A stretch of DNA of 22,124 bases, from contig JAGAUG010000052.1 of the NCBI GenBank assembly GCA_017828935.1, positions 1 through 22,124 on the forward strand, given 5' to 3'. How positions within the stretch are numbered: the stretch's first letter is position 1; each line of letters starts with the position of its first letter. The notes under the pieces are model-generated. The model worked only from the letters and a program-made list of their open reading frames with translations, made no database searches and had not been told where the DNA came from. The stretch comes from Oscillospiraceae bacterium (GTDB lineage Bacteria; Bacillota; Clostridia; Oscillospirales; Ruminococcaceae). Of this stretch, positions 14,702-22,124 are shown one piece after another. A program made the position numbers and the translations under genes.

Positions 14702-17700
14702 TTACTTATGCAATAACATTATATTTTCATCTGGTCCATTTTTTAGCTCTCCTTTGTAAACTTCGTAGTTCGCCGAATCATCTTGTGTACCATTGTAAAC
14801 TTCGTAGTTCGCCGAATAAACCCATTGTCTACCATTATCTATAATTATATTATCTAATTCTTGACAATTCCAAAATGCTTTTTTATTTATAGCCACTTTT
14901 GCTTCATGAATTTCTAATTTAGATAATTTTAAACAATTAAAAAATGCCTCTTCATGTATAACTATCATATTATTTCCAGTAATTAATAATTTATTTAATT
15001 TTACACATTGTTCAAATGCTCTTTTTTTTATATTTCCTATATTACCAGGAATTACAACTGTTTTTAATCTTTCACAATTTACAAATGCCCTCGTCCCAAT
15101 TGATGTAATTTTATATTCAACGCCTGAATGCTCAACTTTTAAAGCACCAATATCCAAGTTTTCGGGCAATTTTTCTCCTTTATCAGTAACTCCAATAATT
15201 TCTGCTTCTTGTTTGCTATGATTTAGACGATATCTAATTCCTGTTTTTTCATCAACAAATTCGTCTACTTCTTTTATTTCTTCTTTTTCCTGTATTTCTA
15301 TCTTTTTTACATCATCAGAATTATCTTTAGTCTCTTTCTTTTCCGGTTCTTTTGCAATTCTTTCTAAAACAACAGGTTCCTCTTTATTGTTTTGTGATTT
15401 TTCATCTTCTGTCGCGTCTTCTAAAAAAATATATATTCTTTCTCCAGGACCATGTTTTATATCATCTTCGTATAAATTAATTCCATCAGCTTTTAGCTTT
15501 GTTATTTCTTTATCACTTAAAGACTCAACTTCAATTTTATTACGACTTCCAAAAGCGTCTTTTTCAACCATTAAATTATTATTTACTTTAACTTTTTTTA
15601 GATCTTTACAGCTTTCAAATGCGTTTTTTTGGATTACTTTTACGTCTGGACCAATCTCAACTTCAACTAATTTTTTACAATAAGAAAACGCCTCTTTTCC
15701 TATCTCTTCTATGTTTTTTTGGATCACAACTGATTCTAATTGAGAACAACTCTTGAACGCAGTTTTATATATACCAATAACTTTATATCCATTTATAACT
15801 TCTGGAACAACTATATCCTTAACTGTATCTCTATAAATAACATCAACCACTTTAGCTGTTTTGTTTTCTTCATCTAACCAGTATACTAATTTATCATCTC
15901 GCAACAATTTACTCTTTTTAATATTTCCTACATGGCGACGGTATATATTATTTTCACGATTATATTCAATTAATTCACCATTAGTAAATTTTGATCCATC
16001 TTTTTTTTCTACATTATATTGGGGCGCAAACCTAGATATATCAAAATTTAACCGAGAATAATTATTATTTGACTCACTTTTAACAGCGTTGTCAATCTCA
16101 GATCTAAATATGTTTAATTCCTCATTAACATCACTAAGAGCTCCTTTAAATATAACTAACTCGTCTAATCCATTTATTTCTTTTAAACTTTTACAATTCA
16201 AAAATGCGGCTGGCTCAATCAAACTAGCACCATTAAAATAAACACTTTCCAAAGACTTGCAATCAACAAATGCCCCTTCCTCGACGGTTTCTACTGTTGC
16301 TGGAATATTAAATTCTTTTATTTTTTCACAACTAGCAAAGGCTTTACTTGCAATTTTTATAACTTTATATCCGTTATCTAAATTGCCTGGAATGTACAAA
16401 GTATCCAAATCTATATCCTTACTAGTAATATTAATTATCGTTGCTGTTTCTTCTTGATGATTGATTTCACACTCAATTTCTACACCTTTTCCAATCTTAA
16501 ACTTCTGTGTTTCTATCTCTGGTTCTACATTTGCCAAAACGTTAATACTTGGCCCATTTTTAATTTCACCTGTATAAGTTTTTAAATCATCTACACTTGC
16601 AAATTTTATCTCTTCTTGTAGCAAATTATGTCCATAATATACTTCTACTATTGGACAACCTTTAAAAGCATTTTTGTAAACATAACAATCTTTATTTATT
16701 ATTATTTTTTTTAGATTTTTACAGTTTTTAAACGATTCTGTCTCAAATATTAAATCGTCTTCAATCGTAACTACTTCCAATTCTAAACAATTACTAAAAG
16801 CTTCAGAGTCAATAACTTCTATTTTAAAACGTTCGTTTTCATATTCTAAAAACTCAGGAATCTGTAAAATTTTTATATCTCGACTATTCTCACAAATATT
16901 AACAATTGCTGCTGTTCCGGCTTTTCCGTCTAAATCACATAAAACATTCGCACCTCCAATATTGAACTCTGTTCTTATATCATCTAAATAATATTTTCCT
17001 TCACAAAATATAGTTTGGTTGGGTCCATTTTTAATTTCTCCAGTATATGGAATATTAGTTCTTTTACCAAATTCATCACACACAAATTGATTTATTTTGT
17101 CTTTTTCAAATACTATTATATTGACTATATTATTATTTTTGAATGCATCTTTTTCGATTGTTAAGTCTCCGTAAATTTGAACTGTTCTAAGCTTTGGAGT
17201 ATCTTTAAAAGCTTCTTTTTTAATTATTTTAACGTCTGATCCTAACCTAATTCCCTCTAAGTTTCTACAATTTGCAAACGCCTCCTTACCTATCTCTTCT
17301 ATGTTTCCTTTAATTTCAACTAACTCTAAATTATTACAATCTTTGAATGCATTTTCATATATACCATCAACTTTATATTCAACTCCACCAGATTGTATAA
17401 CACCCGGAATAGTTGCATATTTTAATAATGATTCTTTATCAATAACATCAACTACTTTTGCAGTTTTAGCCTCTCGATTCAACCAATATACTAACGTATT
17501 ATCATTATATAAATTCCCTCCGTTGTCAGCAGTTGTATAATACATATTTTGTTGTTGGTTTATTTCTGCTATATTGCCAATCAAACCTTCTCCAACTTTA
17601 TCACGAAGCCAGATATGACCTGGTGGTGGATCATTTAATATACGACCATCGACATTAATCCTAACCGTAGGCGTTCTTAATTTATTACATCCATAAAATG

Positions 17701-18256
17701 CATCTTTCGAACAAATTCCTCTCGATTGGTGTGTGTCTATGCTTGTCAAGCCTTTACAATCTTTGAACGCAAAAGATTCCACAAATATATTCTCACCCCC
17801 AATTTTAAGATCTCGTAAATTTTCAAAACCCTCAAATGCATATCTCTCTATAATTTTTATTGTTTTAGGAATTGAACATTTCCACAATATTCCTGATTCT
17901 GAAAGTTCCTTAAAAGCACCTTCACCAATTCTCACAACCTCGTAACCATTATTTAGGCTTTCTGGTATAGAAAACTCTCTTGCTGCAACTTTGTCAGTAA
18001 TACGATTTGCTTTTATAATTGCTGCTGTTTGGTTACTGTGATTTAACTCCATCAATAATTCTACACCTTTTACTATGAAGTTTTTTAACTCTTTTTGACT
18101 AGTACTTTCGTCGGTTTGAGTTAATTCGCCGTCGAAACTCAAATTATTAGTATCTTGACTTGTTTTTATATTATTGTCTTTATTACAAGCCATTAAGGTT
18201 ACTGGTAATAAACCAGCTGATAATAAAATTAAAAGGTTTTTATTGTTTTTTTTCAT
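14702..18256 (-). CDS. BspA-type leucine-rich-repeat surface lipoprotein
   Basis: An 1184-residue probable lipoprotein. The signal peptide (KNNKNLLILLSAGLLPVT) ends in the lipobox LMAC with acylated C24, so the mature protein is anchored outside the membrane. The rest is six similar modules starting near residues 63, 252, 432, 587, 787 and 1002. Each begins with a strand pair of the V-x-Y-x-L-N...TA-x-I type. LRR_5/BspA repeats with the A-F-x-x-C-x-x-L motif follow. Four modules end in a cap of the form G-E-I-K-N-G-P (about 405, 562, 930, 1168). A charged Lys/Glu linker spans about 950-1000. BspA-like proteins bind host matrix or other cells; the ligand here is unknown. GGAGG is 8 bp before the ATG. 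The gene lies between ISL3-like repeats. Confidence 0.9.
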   Translation of the reverse strand: MKKNNKNLLILLSAGLLPVTLMACNKDNNIKTSQDTNNLSFDGELTQTDESTSQKELKNFIVKGVELLMELNHSNQTAAIIKANRITDKVAAREFSIPESLNNGYEVVRIGEGAFKELSESGILWKCSIPKTIKIIERYAFEGFENLRDLKIGGENIFVESFAFKDCKGLTSIDTHQSRGICSKDAFYGCNKLRTPTVRINVDGRILNDPPPGHIWLRDKVGEGLIGNIAEINQQQNMYYTTADNGGNLYNDNTLVYWLNREAKTAKVVDVIDKESLLKYATIPGVIQSGGVEYKVDGIYENAFKDCNNLELVEIKGNIEEIGKEAFANCRNLEGIRLGSDVKIIKKEAFKDTPKLRTVQIYGDLTIEKDAFKNNNIVNIIVFEKDKINQFVCDEFGKRTNIPYTGEIKNGPNQTIFCEGKYYLDDIRTEFNIGGANVLCDLDGKAGTAAIVNICENSRDIKILQIPEFLEYENERFKIEVIDSEAFSNCLELEVVTIEDDLIFETESFKNCKNLKKIIINKDCYVYKNAFKGCPIVEVYYGHNLLQEEIKFASVDDLKTYTGEIKNGPSINVLANVEPEIETQKFKIGKGVEIECEINHQEETATIINITSKDIDLDTLYIPGNLDNGYKVIKIASKAFASCEKIKEFNIPATVETVEEGAFVDCKSLESVYFNGASLIEPAAFLNCKSLKEINGLDELVIFKGALSDVNEELNIFRSEIDNAVKSESNNNYSRLNFDISRFAPQYNVEKKDGSKFTNGELIEYNRENNIYRRHVGNIKKSKLLRDDKLVYWLDEENKTAKVVDVIYRDTVKDIVVPEVINGYKVIGIYKTAFKSCSQLESVVIQKNIEEIGKEAFSYCKKLVEVEIGPDVKVIQKNAFESCKDLKKVKVNNNLMVEKDAFGSRNKIEVESLSDKEITKLKADGINLYEDDIKHGPGERIYIFLEDATEDEKSQNNKEEPVVLERIAKEPEKKETKDNSDDVKKIEIQEKEEIKEVDEFVDEKTGIRYRLNHSKQEAEIIGVTDKGEKLPENLDIGALKVEHSGVEYKITSIGTRAFVNCERLKTVVIPGNIGNIKKRAFEQCVKLNKLLITGNNMIVIHEEAFFNCLKLSKLEIHEAKVAINKKAFWNCQELDNIIIDNGRQWVYSANYEVYNGTQDDSANYEVYKGELKNGPDENIMLLHK
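14754..14817 (-). repeat. 39-bp-offset tandem duplication in LRR 3' end
   Basis: Two identical 25-bp segments at 14754-14778 and 14793-14817, 39 bp (13 codons) apart, produce the repeated SANYEVY near the C-terminus (about residues 1148-1154 and 1161-1167). The exact DNA identity suggests a recent event that stays in frame. Confidence 0.85.
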
Positions 18257-18311
18257 AGTTATATTTCCTCCTTAATTCAATAAATTGTTTTTTTGTTTAT
18301 TGGCTGAGTAT

Positions 18312-18340
18312 ATTATATCATATTTTTTATTACTTGTAAA
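18312..18340 (-). promoter_or_regulatory. SigA promoter of LRR lipoprotein gene
   Basis: Read on the minus strand: -35 TTTACA (18335-18340), 17-bp spacer, -10 TATAAT (18312-18317) with extended TGA directly before it. Start near 18305, leader about 50 nt. This is one of the best promoter matches in the window and suggests strong housekeeping expression. Confidence 0.75.
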
Positions 18341-18373
18341 TAGTTTTTGTAAAATTTATTTCAATTTATTTAA

Positions 18374-18412
18374 GATAAAAAATCCTTTGTTAAAAGTTGG
18401 GATAAAAAATCC
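18374..18412. repeat. Paired GATAAAAAATCC direct repeats
   Basis: Identical 12-bp elements at 18374-18385 and 18401-18412, 27 bp apart, about 35-70 bp upstream of the LRR -35 box. The second is within GGAT-AAAAA-ATCC, a short palindrome. It could be a regulator binding site, or a chance repeat in AT-rich DNA. Confidence 0.35.
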
Positions 18413-18429
18413 AGTAAAGAATTGGTTTC

Positions 18430-18460
18430 GAGGTAGTATGTGAATTATACTGCCTCTTTT
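18430..18460 (+). repeat. Repeat hairpin copy 2 (terminator-like)
   Basis: GAGGTAGTAT (18430-18439), 7-nt loop, ATACTGCCTC (18447-18456), then TTTT. It is nearly the same sequence and orientation as the terminator at 14412-14445, including the G-U pair position. No plus-strand gene ends here, so it is a copied or stranded hairpin rather than a working gene terminator. Confidence 0.65.
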
Positions 18461-18545
18461 ATGTAGTCCCCTCAATTTTTTCGATATTTTTTATTAAAAC
18501 CCCTTGCAAGTTTAAAAGTTTTTCTGTAAAATAATTATATAGCAT
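18459..18545 (-). pseudogene. Truncated ISL3-like transposase, 28 codons
   Basis: Only the start of the gene survives: AGGAGG ribosome site, ATG, then a frame ending NIEKIEGTT and TAA, directly against the repeat hairpin at 18430-18456. The zinc-finger and DDE domains that should follow are absent. Unlikely to make a functional product. Confidence 0.5.
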
Positions 18546-18649
18546 ATTATGTTCCTCCTGTCTTTAGTTCTTATACAATTTCTATTATACAGGATTCGAA
18601 CTGAATATGCTCTATTTTTTTATTTATTTTTTTAAGCTCTATTCTTTTA

Positions 18650-18673
18650 CACCCCAACATTTATTATAGAGCC
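18650..18673 (-). repeat. ISL3-like terminal inverted repeat, right copy
   Basis: Complement begins GGCTCTATAATAAAT and matches the left copy (14462-14485) at 20 of 24 positions, in inverted orientation. It is followed inward by the transposase stump, as at the 5' end of an insertion sequence. Confidence 0.55.
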
Positions 18674-18703
18674 AACAAAAATATTCGCTTTGAATCTAAT
18701 CAA

Positions 18704-19954
18704 TTATAATAAATTATTATTTTTTCTTATTATAGCGCCTTTTGGATATTTTTCCCCAGAAATATTTATTATTTTAAATTTCATCATCGGGTGAGCGACA
18801 CTATCTATAATATTTCCGTCTTGATCTAAAATTTTATTTATTTTAATTATCTCTGGTTTTTTACCCGGCGAAATTATTTCAAGCTCATCTGAAACACTAA
18901 ATTTATTTCGTTGTGTACAGTAAATATACTTTTCGTCCGAATCTTCAACCGTCGCCATAACATCGCAAGTTCTTATATATCCACCGTTTTTATAATATTG
19001 ACCGTTATCTGGCTTTCCAAAATAAAAACCTGTTGAATATCTTCTGTGACTAACTTTTTCGACTTCTGAAATAATCCAAGACGGCAACTCAAAATTATTT
19101 TTATTTTTATAATATATATCAATAGCTTGTCTATAAGCGTTTGTTATAACAGCTACGTAGTAAAACGACTTTGCACGACCTTCGATTTTCAAGCTACTGA
19201 TTCCAGAGTCAGCAAGTTTATCTATGTATTTTATCATACACAAATCTTTCGCGTTTAATATATAAGTACCCTTTGGGTCTTGATCTTTTTCTTCAAAGAT
19301 TTCGAAGTATTGGCCCGGTCTTTTTTCTTCGACCAGTTTATAGCTCCACCTACAAGGCTGAGCACACTCCCCTCTATTTGAATCTCGACCAGTTAAATAA
19401 CTAGATAATAAACACCGTCCAGAAAAAGAAACACACATCGCCCCGTGGACAAACGCTTCTATTTCTAATCATTCATCTGTTTTTTCTCTAATTGTTTTTA
19501 TATCGTCTAAACTAAGCTCTCTAGCTAAAACAACTCTCTTAGCGCCTAATTTATAAAATTCGTTGGCCGACATATAATTAACAATTCCGGCTTGAGTTGA
19601 TATGTGAATCTCGATCTCTGGAGAAAATTTTTTAGCAGCTGCCAAAACTCCCATATCGGCAACAATAAGCGCATCGACTTTTGATTCGCTTATAATACTT
19701 AAATATTCTTTTATATTGTCTATTTGTTTATTAGTCGGTAATATATTACAAGTTACATAAACTTTTATATTTTTTTCGTGGGCTTTTTTTACTGCGATTT
19801 TTAGCTCATCTGGGTCAAAATTTCCGGCTCCTGCTCTCATCCCAAAGTCTTTTAAACTAAGATAAACCGCGTCAGCTCCATATAAAATAGCGTAATCTAA
19901 CCGCTCCATATCTCCAGCCGGAGCTAGCAGCTCTATTTTGTTTTTTATCATCAT
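18704..19954 (-). pseudogene. trhP: U32 family protein (TrhP/YrrO-like) with in-frame TGA
   Basis: U32 'peptidase' family protein; Firmicutes members of this type (YrrO/TrhP) act in prephenate-dependent 5-hydroxylation of U34 in tRNA. The full frame is 416 codons, the normal length, but codon 162 (19469-19471) is TGA. Upstream (19472-19954) is the intact N-terminal half, LLAPAGDMERLDYAILYGAD through IREKTDE. Downstream, in the same frame, LEIEAFVHGAMCVSFSGRC matches the U32 family signature, then TGRDSNRGECAQPCRW with conserved cysteines and an intact C-terminus. An ATG at 19436-19438 could in theory restart the second half. The result is either a nonsense pseudogene, readthrough, or a sequencing error. 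AGAGG precedes paired ATGs. It lies 36 bp after uvrA. Confidence 0.85.
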
Positions 19955-19990
19955 AAAAACCTCTTAATTAAAATTAAATTTATTTTTTAT

Positions 19991-22124
19991 CTAAAATTTT
20001 TTATTTAAAATATATTTGCCTGTATATGATATTTTATTTTTCTTAATTTCTTCTGGGGTTCCAGTAGCGACAATTTGTCCGCCATCGTCGCCACCTTCGG
20101 GTCCCAAATCAATCACATAATCTGAATTATTAATAATATCTAAGTTATGTTCGATAACAATTACAGTGTTGCCTTTATCAACAAGTTTTTGTAAAACTTC
20201 GAGTAATTTCTCAACGTCAGCAGTATGAAGTCCAGTTGTTGGCTCATCTAAAATATACAGCGTCTTTCCAGTAGATTTTTTGTGTAGCTCCGAAGCGAGC
20301 TTTAGTCTTTGAGCTTCACCTCCAGATAAAGTCGTAGCTGGCTGACCTATTTTTATATATCCTAAACCGACGTCGAAAAGCGTTTGGAGCTTATTTTTTA
20401 TTTTTGGTATCTTGTCAAAAAATTCGAGTCCTTCTTCGACAGTCATCTCTAAAACATCGTAAATATTCTTGTCTTTATATTTAACAGCCAAAGTCTCCAA
20501 GTTATATCTCTTGCCTTTACAAACTTCACAAGGAACATAAACGTCTGGCAAGAAATGCATCTCAATTTTTAAAATTCCGTCGCCTTTACAGGCTTCGCAA
20601 CGGCCGCCTTGAATATTAAACGAAAATCTACTACTTCCGAAACCCTTGAGCTTCGCTTGATTTGTCGACGCGAAAAGTTCTCTTATATTACTAAAAAGAC
20701 CTATATATGTCGCTGGATTAGATCTTGGTGTTCTTCCGATAGGAGCCTGGTCTATATCAATAATTTTATCGATATTTTCGACCCCTAAAATACTTTTATG
20801 TTTTCCCGGCTTTATTCTAGTTTCGCCTAGTTTAGATTTTAAGCCTTTATATAAAACCTGATTAACTAAAGTACTTTTTCCTGACCCCGAAACTCCAGTA
20901 ACTGATATAAAAGTCCCCAACGGAAATTTAACAGATATATTTTTTAAATTATTCTCGCTTGCTTTAATAACTTCGATATAGTTTCCGTTACCTGCTCTTC
21001 TTTTTTCTGGAATTTTTATAGTTTTCTTGCCGCTCAAATACAAACCAGTTATTGATTTATCAGATTTTTTTATATCTTCTAAGCTTCCGGCGAAAACAAC
21101 TTCCCCTCCGCCAATTCCAGCGCCAGGTCCTATATCAACAATAAAATCAGCTTCTCTCATCGTTTCTTCGTCGTGTTCAACAACGATTACTGTATTTCCA
21201 AGATCCCTAAGTCTTTTTAGAGTTTTTATTAACATATCGTTGTCTCTTTGATGAAGTCCAATACTCGGCTCGTCTAGTATATACATAACTCCCATCAAAC
21301 AAGAACCTATTTGGGTCGCAAGTCTTATTCTTTGGCTCTCTCCTCCGCTAAGAGTCGCTGTTGGCCTCGAGAGCGTTAAATATTCAAGACCTACGTCTTT
21401 TAAAAATAAAAGTCTATTTTTTATTTCTTTTAGAATATTTTTAGAAATTATTTTTTCTCTTTCGCTAAGTTTTAAATTATTAATAAAATCTAGTGATTGC
21501 TTAACTGTTAATTTACAAAATTCACTTATGTTTTTTTTAGAAATTTTAACAGCTAATATTTCTTGTTTAAGTCTCTCGCCCTTGCAATCTGGACAAATAA
21601 TATCGCTCATATATGAATTTATATCGTCTACTATATAATCGCTATCTGTATCTTTATATTTTCTTTCTAGATTATTAATTATGCCTTCGAACTTACTAAA
21701 AGTAGTTCCCTCGCGAAATTTAAAATTCCACTCTAACTTAATTTTATCTTCTCCTGTTCCAAAAAATATAATATCTATAATATTTTTAGAAAGATCTTTA
21801 AAAGGCGTATCAAGAGAAAAATTATATTTTTCAGCCAAGGCGTCAAAATACATCTTGGCAATCCCGCCTTCAGAAAAATTCCAACCCGGAGCTTTTATCG
21901 CCCCTTGGTTAATAGACAAATTTTTATCTGGAACTATCACATCAGGATCAACTTTTTTAAACTTTCCGAGCCCCATACAAGTCGGACAAGCCCCAAACGG
22001 ATTATTAAACGAAAACATTCTCGGAGAAAGCTCAGGAATATTAATATCAGGGTGATCAACACAAGTATAGTTTTGAGAAAATAACATCTCTTTTTCTGTA
22101 ATATTATTATTAATAATATTAATA
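19991..22124 (-). CDS. uvrA: Excinuclease ABC subunit A (5' end beyond window)
   Basis: DNA-damage sensor of nucleotide excision repair; tandem ABC ATPase working with UvrB and UvrC. About 710 residues are visible. The frame stays open from the first ATG (22085-22087) to the right edge, so that ATG is internal and roughly the first 240 residues of the usual 940 are missing. Visible features are a zinc-module part CPTC and CPDCKGERL, ABC signature LSGGESQRIRLA with Walker B YILDEPSIGLH, second Walker A GVSGSGKSTL, zinc finger CEACKGDG...CEVCKGKRY, second signature LSGGEAQRLKLA and Walker B YILDEPTTGLH. The following U32 gene is 36 bp downstream. Confidence 0.96.
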   Translation of the reverse strand, partial: INIINNNITEKEMLFSQNYTCVDHPDINIPELSPRMFSFNNPFGACPTCMGLGKFKKVDPDVIVPDKNLSINQGAIKAPGWNFSEGGIAKMYFDALAEKYNFSLDTPFKDLSKNIIDIIFFGTGEDKIKLEWNFKFREGTTFSKFEGIINNLERKYKDTDSDYIVDDINSYMSDIICPDCKGERLKQEILAVKISKKNISEFCKLTVKQSLDFINNLKLSEREKIISKNILKEIKNRLLFLKDVGLEYLTLSRPTATLSGGESQRIRLATQIGSCLMGVMYILDEPSIGLHQRDNDMLIKTLKRLRDLGNTVIVVEHDEETMREADFIVDIGPGAGIGGGEVVFAGSLEDIKKSDKSITGLYLSGKKTIKIPEKRRAGNGNYIEVIKASENNLKNISVKFPLGTFISVTGVSGSGKSTLVNQVLYKGLKSKLGETRIKPGKHKSILGVENIDKIIDIDQAPIGRTPRSNPATYIGLFSNIRELFASTNQAKLKGFGSSRFSFNIQGGRCEACKGDGILKIEMHFLPDVYVPCEVCKGKRYNLETLAVKYKDKNIYDVLEMTVEEGLEFFDKIPKIKNKLQTLFDVGLGYIKIGQPATTLSGGEAQRLKLASELHKKSTGKTLYILDEPTTGLHTADVEKLLEVLQKLVDKGNTVIVIEHNLDIINNSDYVIDLGPEGGDDGGQIVATGTPEEIKKNKISYTGKYILNKKF

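Larger units (their letters stand above)
18459..18673 (-). mobile_element. ISL3-family insertion sequence remnant
   Basis: On the minus strand: a terminal repeat starting GGCTCTATAATAAAT (18673-18659), then about 110 bp of leader, a good ribosome site (AGGAGG), and a reading frame from ATG at 18543-18545 that stops after 28 codons at 18459. The peptide begins MLYNYFTEKLLNLQGVLIKN, which resembles the N-terminus of ISL3-family transposases as I recall them. Real transposases are about 400 residues or more, so over 90% is missing. Family assignment is from recognition of the N-terminus and of the repeat, without a database search. Confidence 0.55.
18257..18703. other. Intergenic region with LRR promoter and IS remnant
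   Basis: 447 bp. It contains, from left to right: the LRR leader and promoter, a pair of GATAAAAAATCC repeats, a second copy of the GAGGTAGTAT hairpin, a 28-codon transposase stump, AT-rich IS sequence, and an ISL3-like terminal repeat ending at 18673. The last 30 bp lead to the U32 gene stop. Confidence 0.7.

Noticed and set aside
19469..19471. TGA as selenocysteine in the U32 gene
   Set aside because: The position is not one where I know the family to carry cysteine, and no convincing SECIS-like hairpin follows immediately downstream.
19469..19471. Genetic-code change with TGA read as tryptophan
   Set aside because: Tryptophan is encoded by TGG where I checked, RF2 is present, spoVAC ends at TGA in the expected place, and tryptophan is not expected at this U32 position.
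22085..22087. ATG as the true start of uvrA
   Set aside because: The frame continues open to the window edge, and the protein would lack the first ATP-binding Walker A region that all UvrA proteins have.

Overview
The window is AT-rich DNA from a spore-forming low-GC Gram-positive bacterium, most likely a member of the Clostridia (Oscillospiraceae/Ruminococcaceae-like). Evidence for this is SpoVAC, SpmA and SpmB, an AbrB/SpoVT-type regulator, a two-subunit-type class I fumarase, an atpI-atpB operon start, a BspA-like LRR lipoprotein, an ISL3-family remnant and Shine-Dalgarno sites of the GGAGG/AGAGG type. An in-frame stop in a conserved tRNA-modification gene and IS debris hint at some genome decay, as in host-associated lineages. 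No species can be named from the sequence alone.

Layout. (1) 28-7241, all on the minus strand with gaps of at most about 57 bp, looks like one long operon read from right to left: ftsY, prfB, a RING-finger/zinc-ribbon membrane protein, galU, an amidohydrolase, the alpha subunit of class I fumarase, atpI and atpB. The rest of the ATP synthase would lie beyond the left edge. (2) 7369-7704 (+) is a small membrane-anchored protein of unknown function between ftsY and argS. (3) argS (-) is divergent from spoVAC (+), which converges on the spmA-spmB operon (-) with an 8-bp overlap of the coding ends. (4) 11295-11796 has no protein gene. It carries a complete promoter-to-terminator unit for a putative small RNA of about 85 nt, then the promoter of tRNA-Pro(CGG). 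(5) 11911-14356 (+) holds a membrane-anchored NERD nuclease-like protein, mnmE, and an AbrB/SpoVT-like regulator with a four-cysteine tail, ended by a strong terminator. (6) 14462-18673 is bracketed by inverted repeats resembling ISL3 termini and contains a 1184-residue BspA-type LRR lipoprotein (-) plus a 28-codon stump of an ISL3-like transposase. (7) 18704-22124 (-) holds uvrA (5' end beyond the window) followed by a U32 family (TrhP/YrrO-like) gene interrupted by one in-frame TGA.

Functionally, the left block combines housekeeping functions (SRP receptor, release factor 2, UDP-glucose supply, fumarate metabolism, ATP synthase). The middle block serves sporulation and tRNA modification. 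The right block is a surface-protein cassette in mobile-element debris next to DNA repair.

The observations most worth a second look are: the small RNA, whose C-rich loop is perfectly complementary over 11 nt to the Shine-Dalgarno region of the AbrB-like gene 2.6 kb away; the ISL3-like ends around the LRR lipoprotein; the TGA inside the U32 gene; and a prfB that has lost its programmed frameshift and carries an in-frame duplication at that spot.
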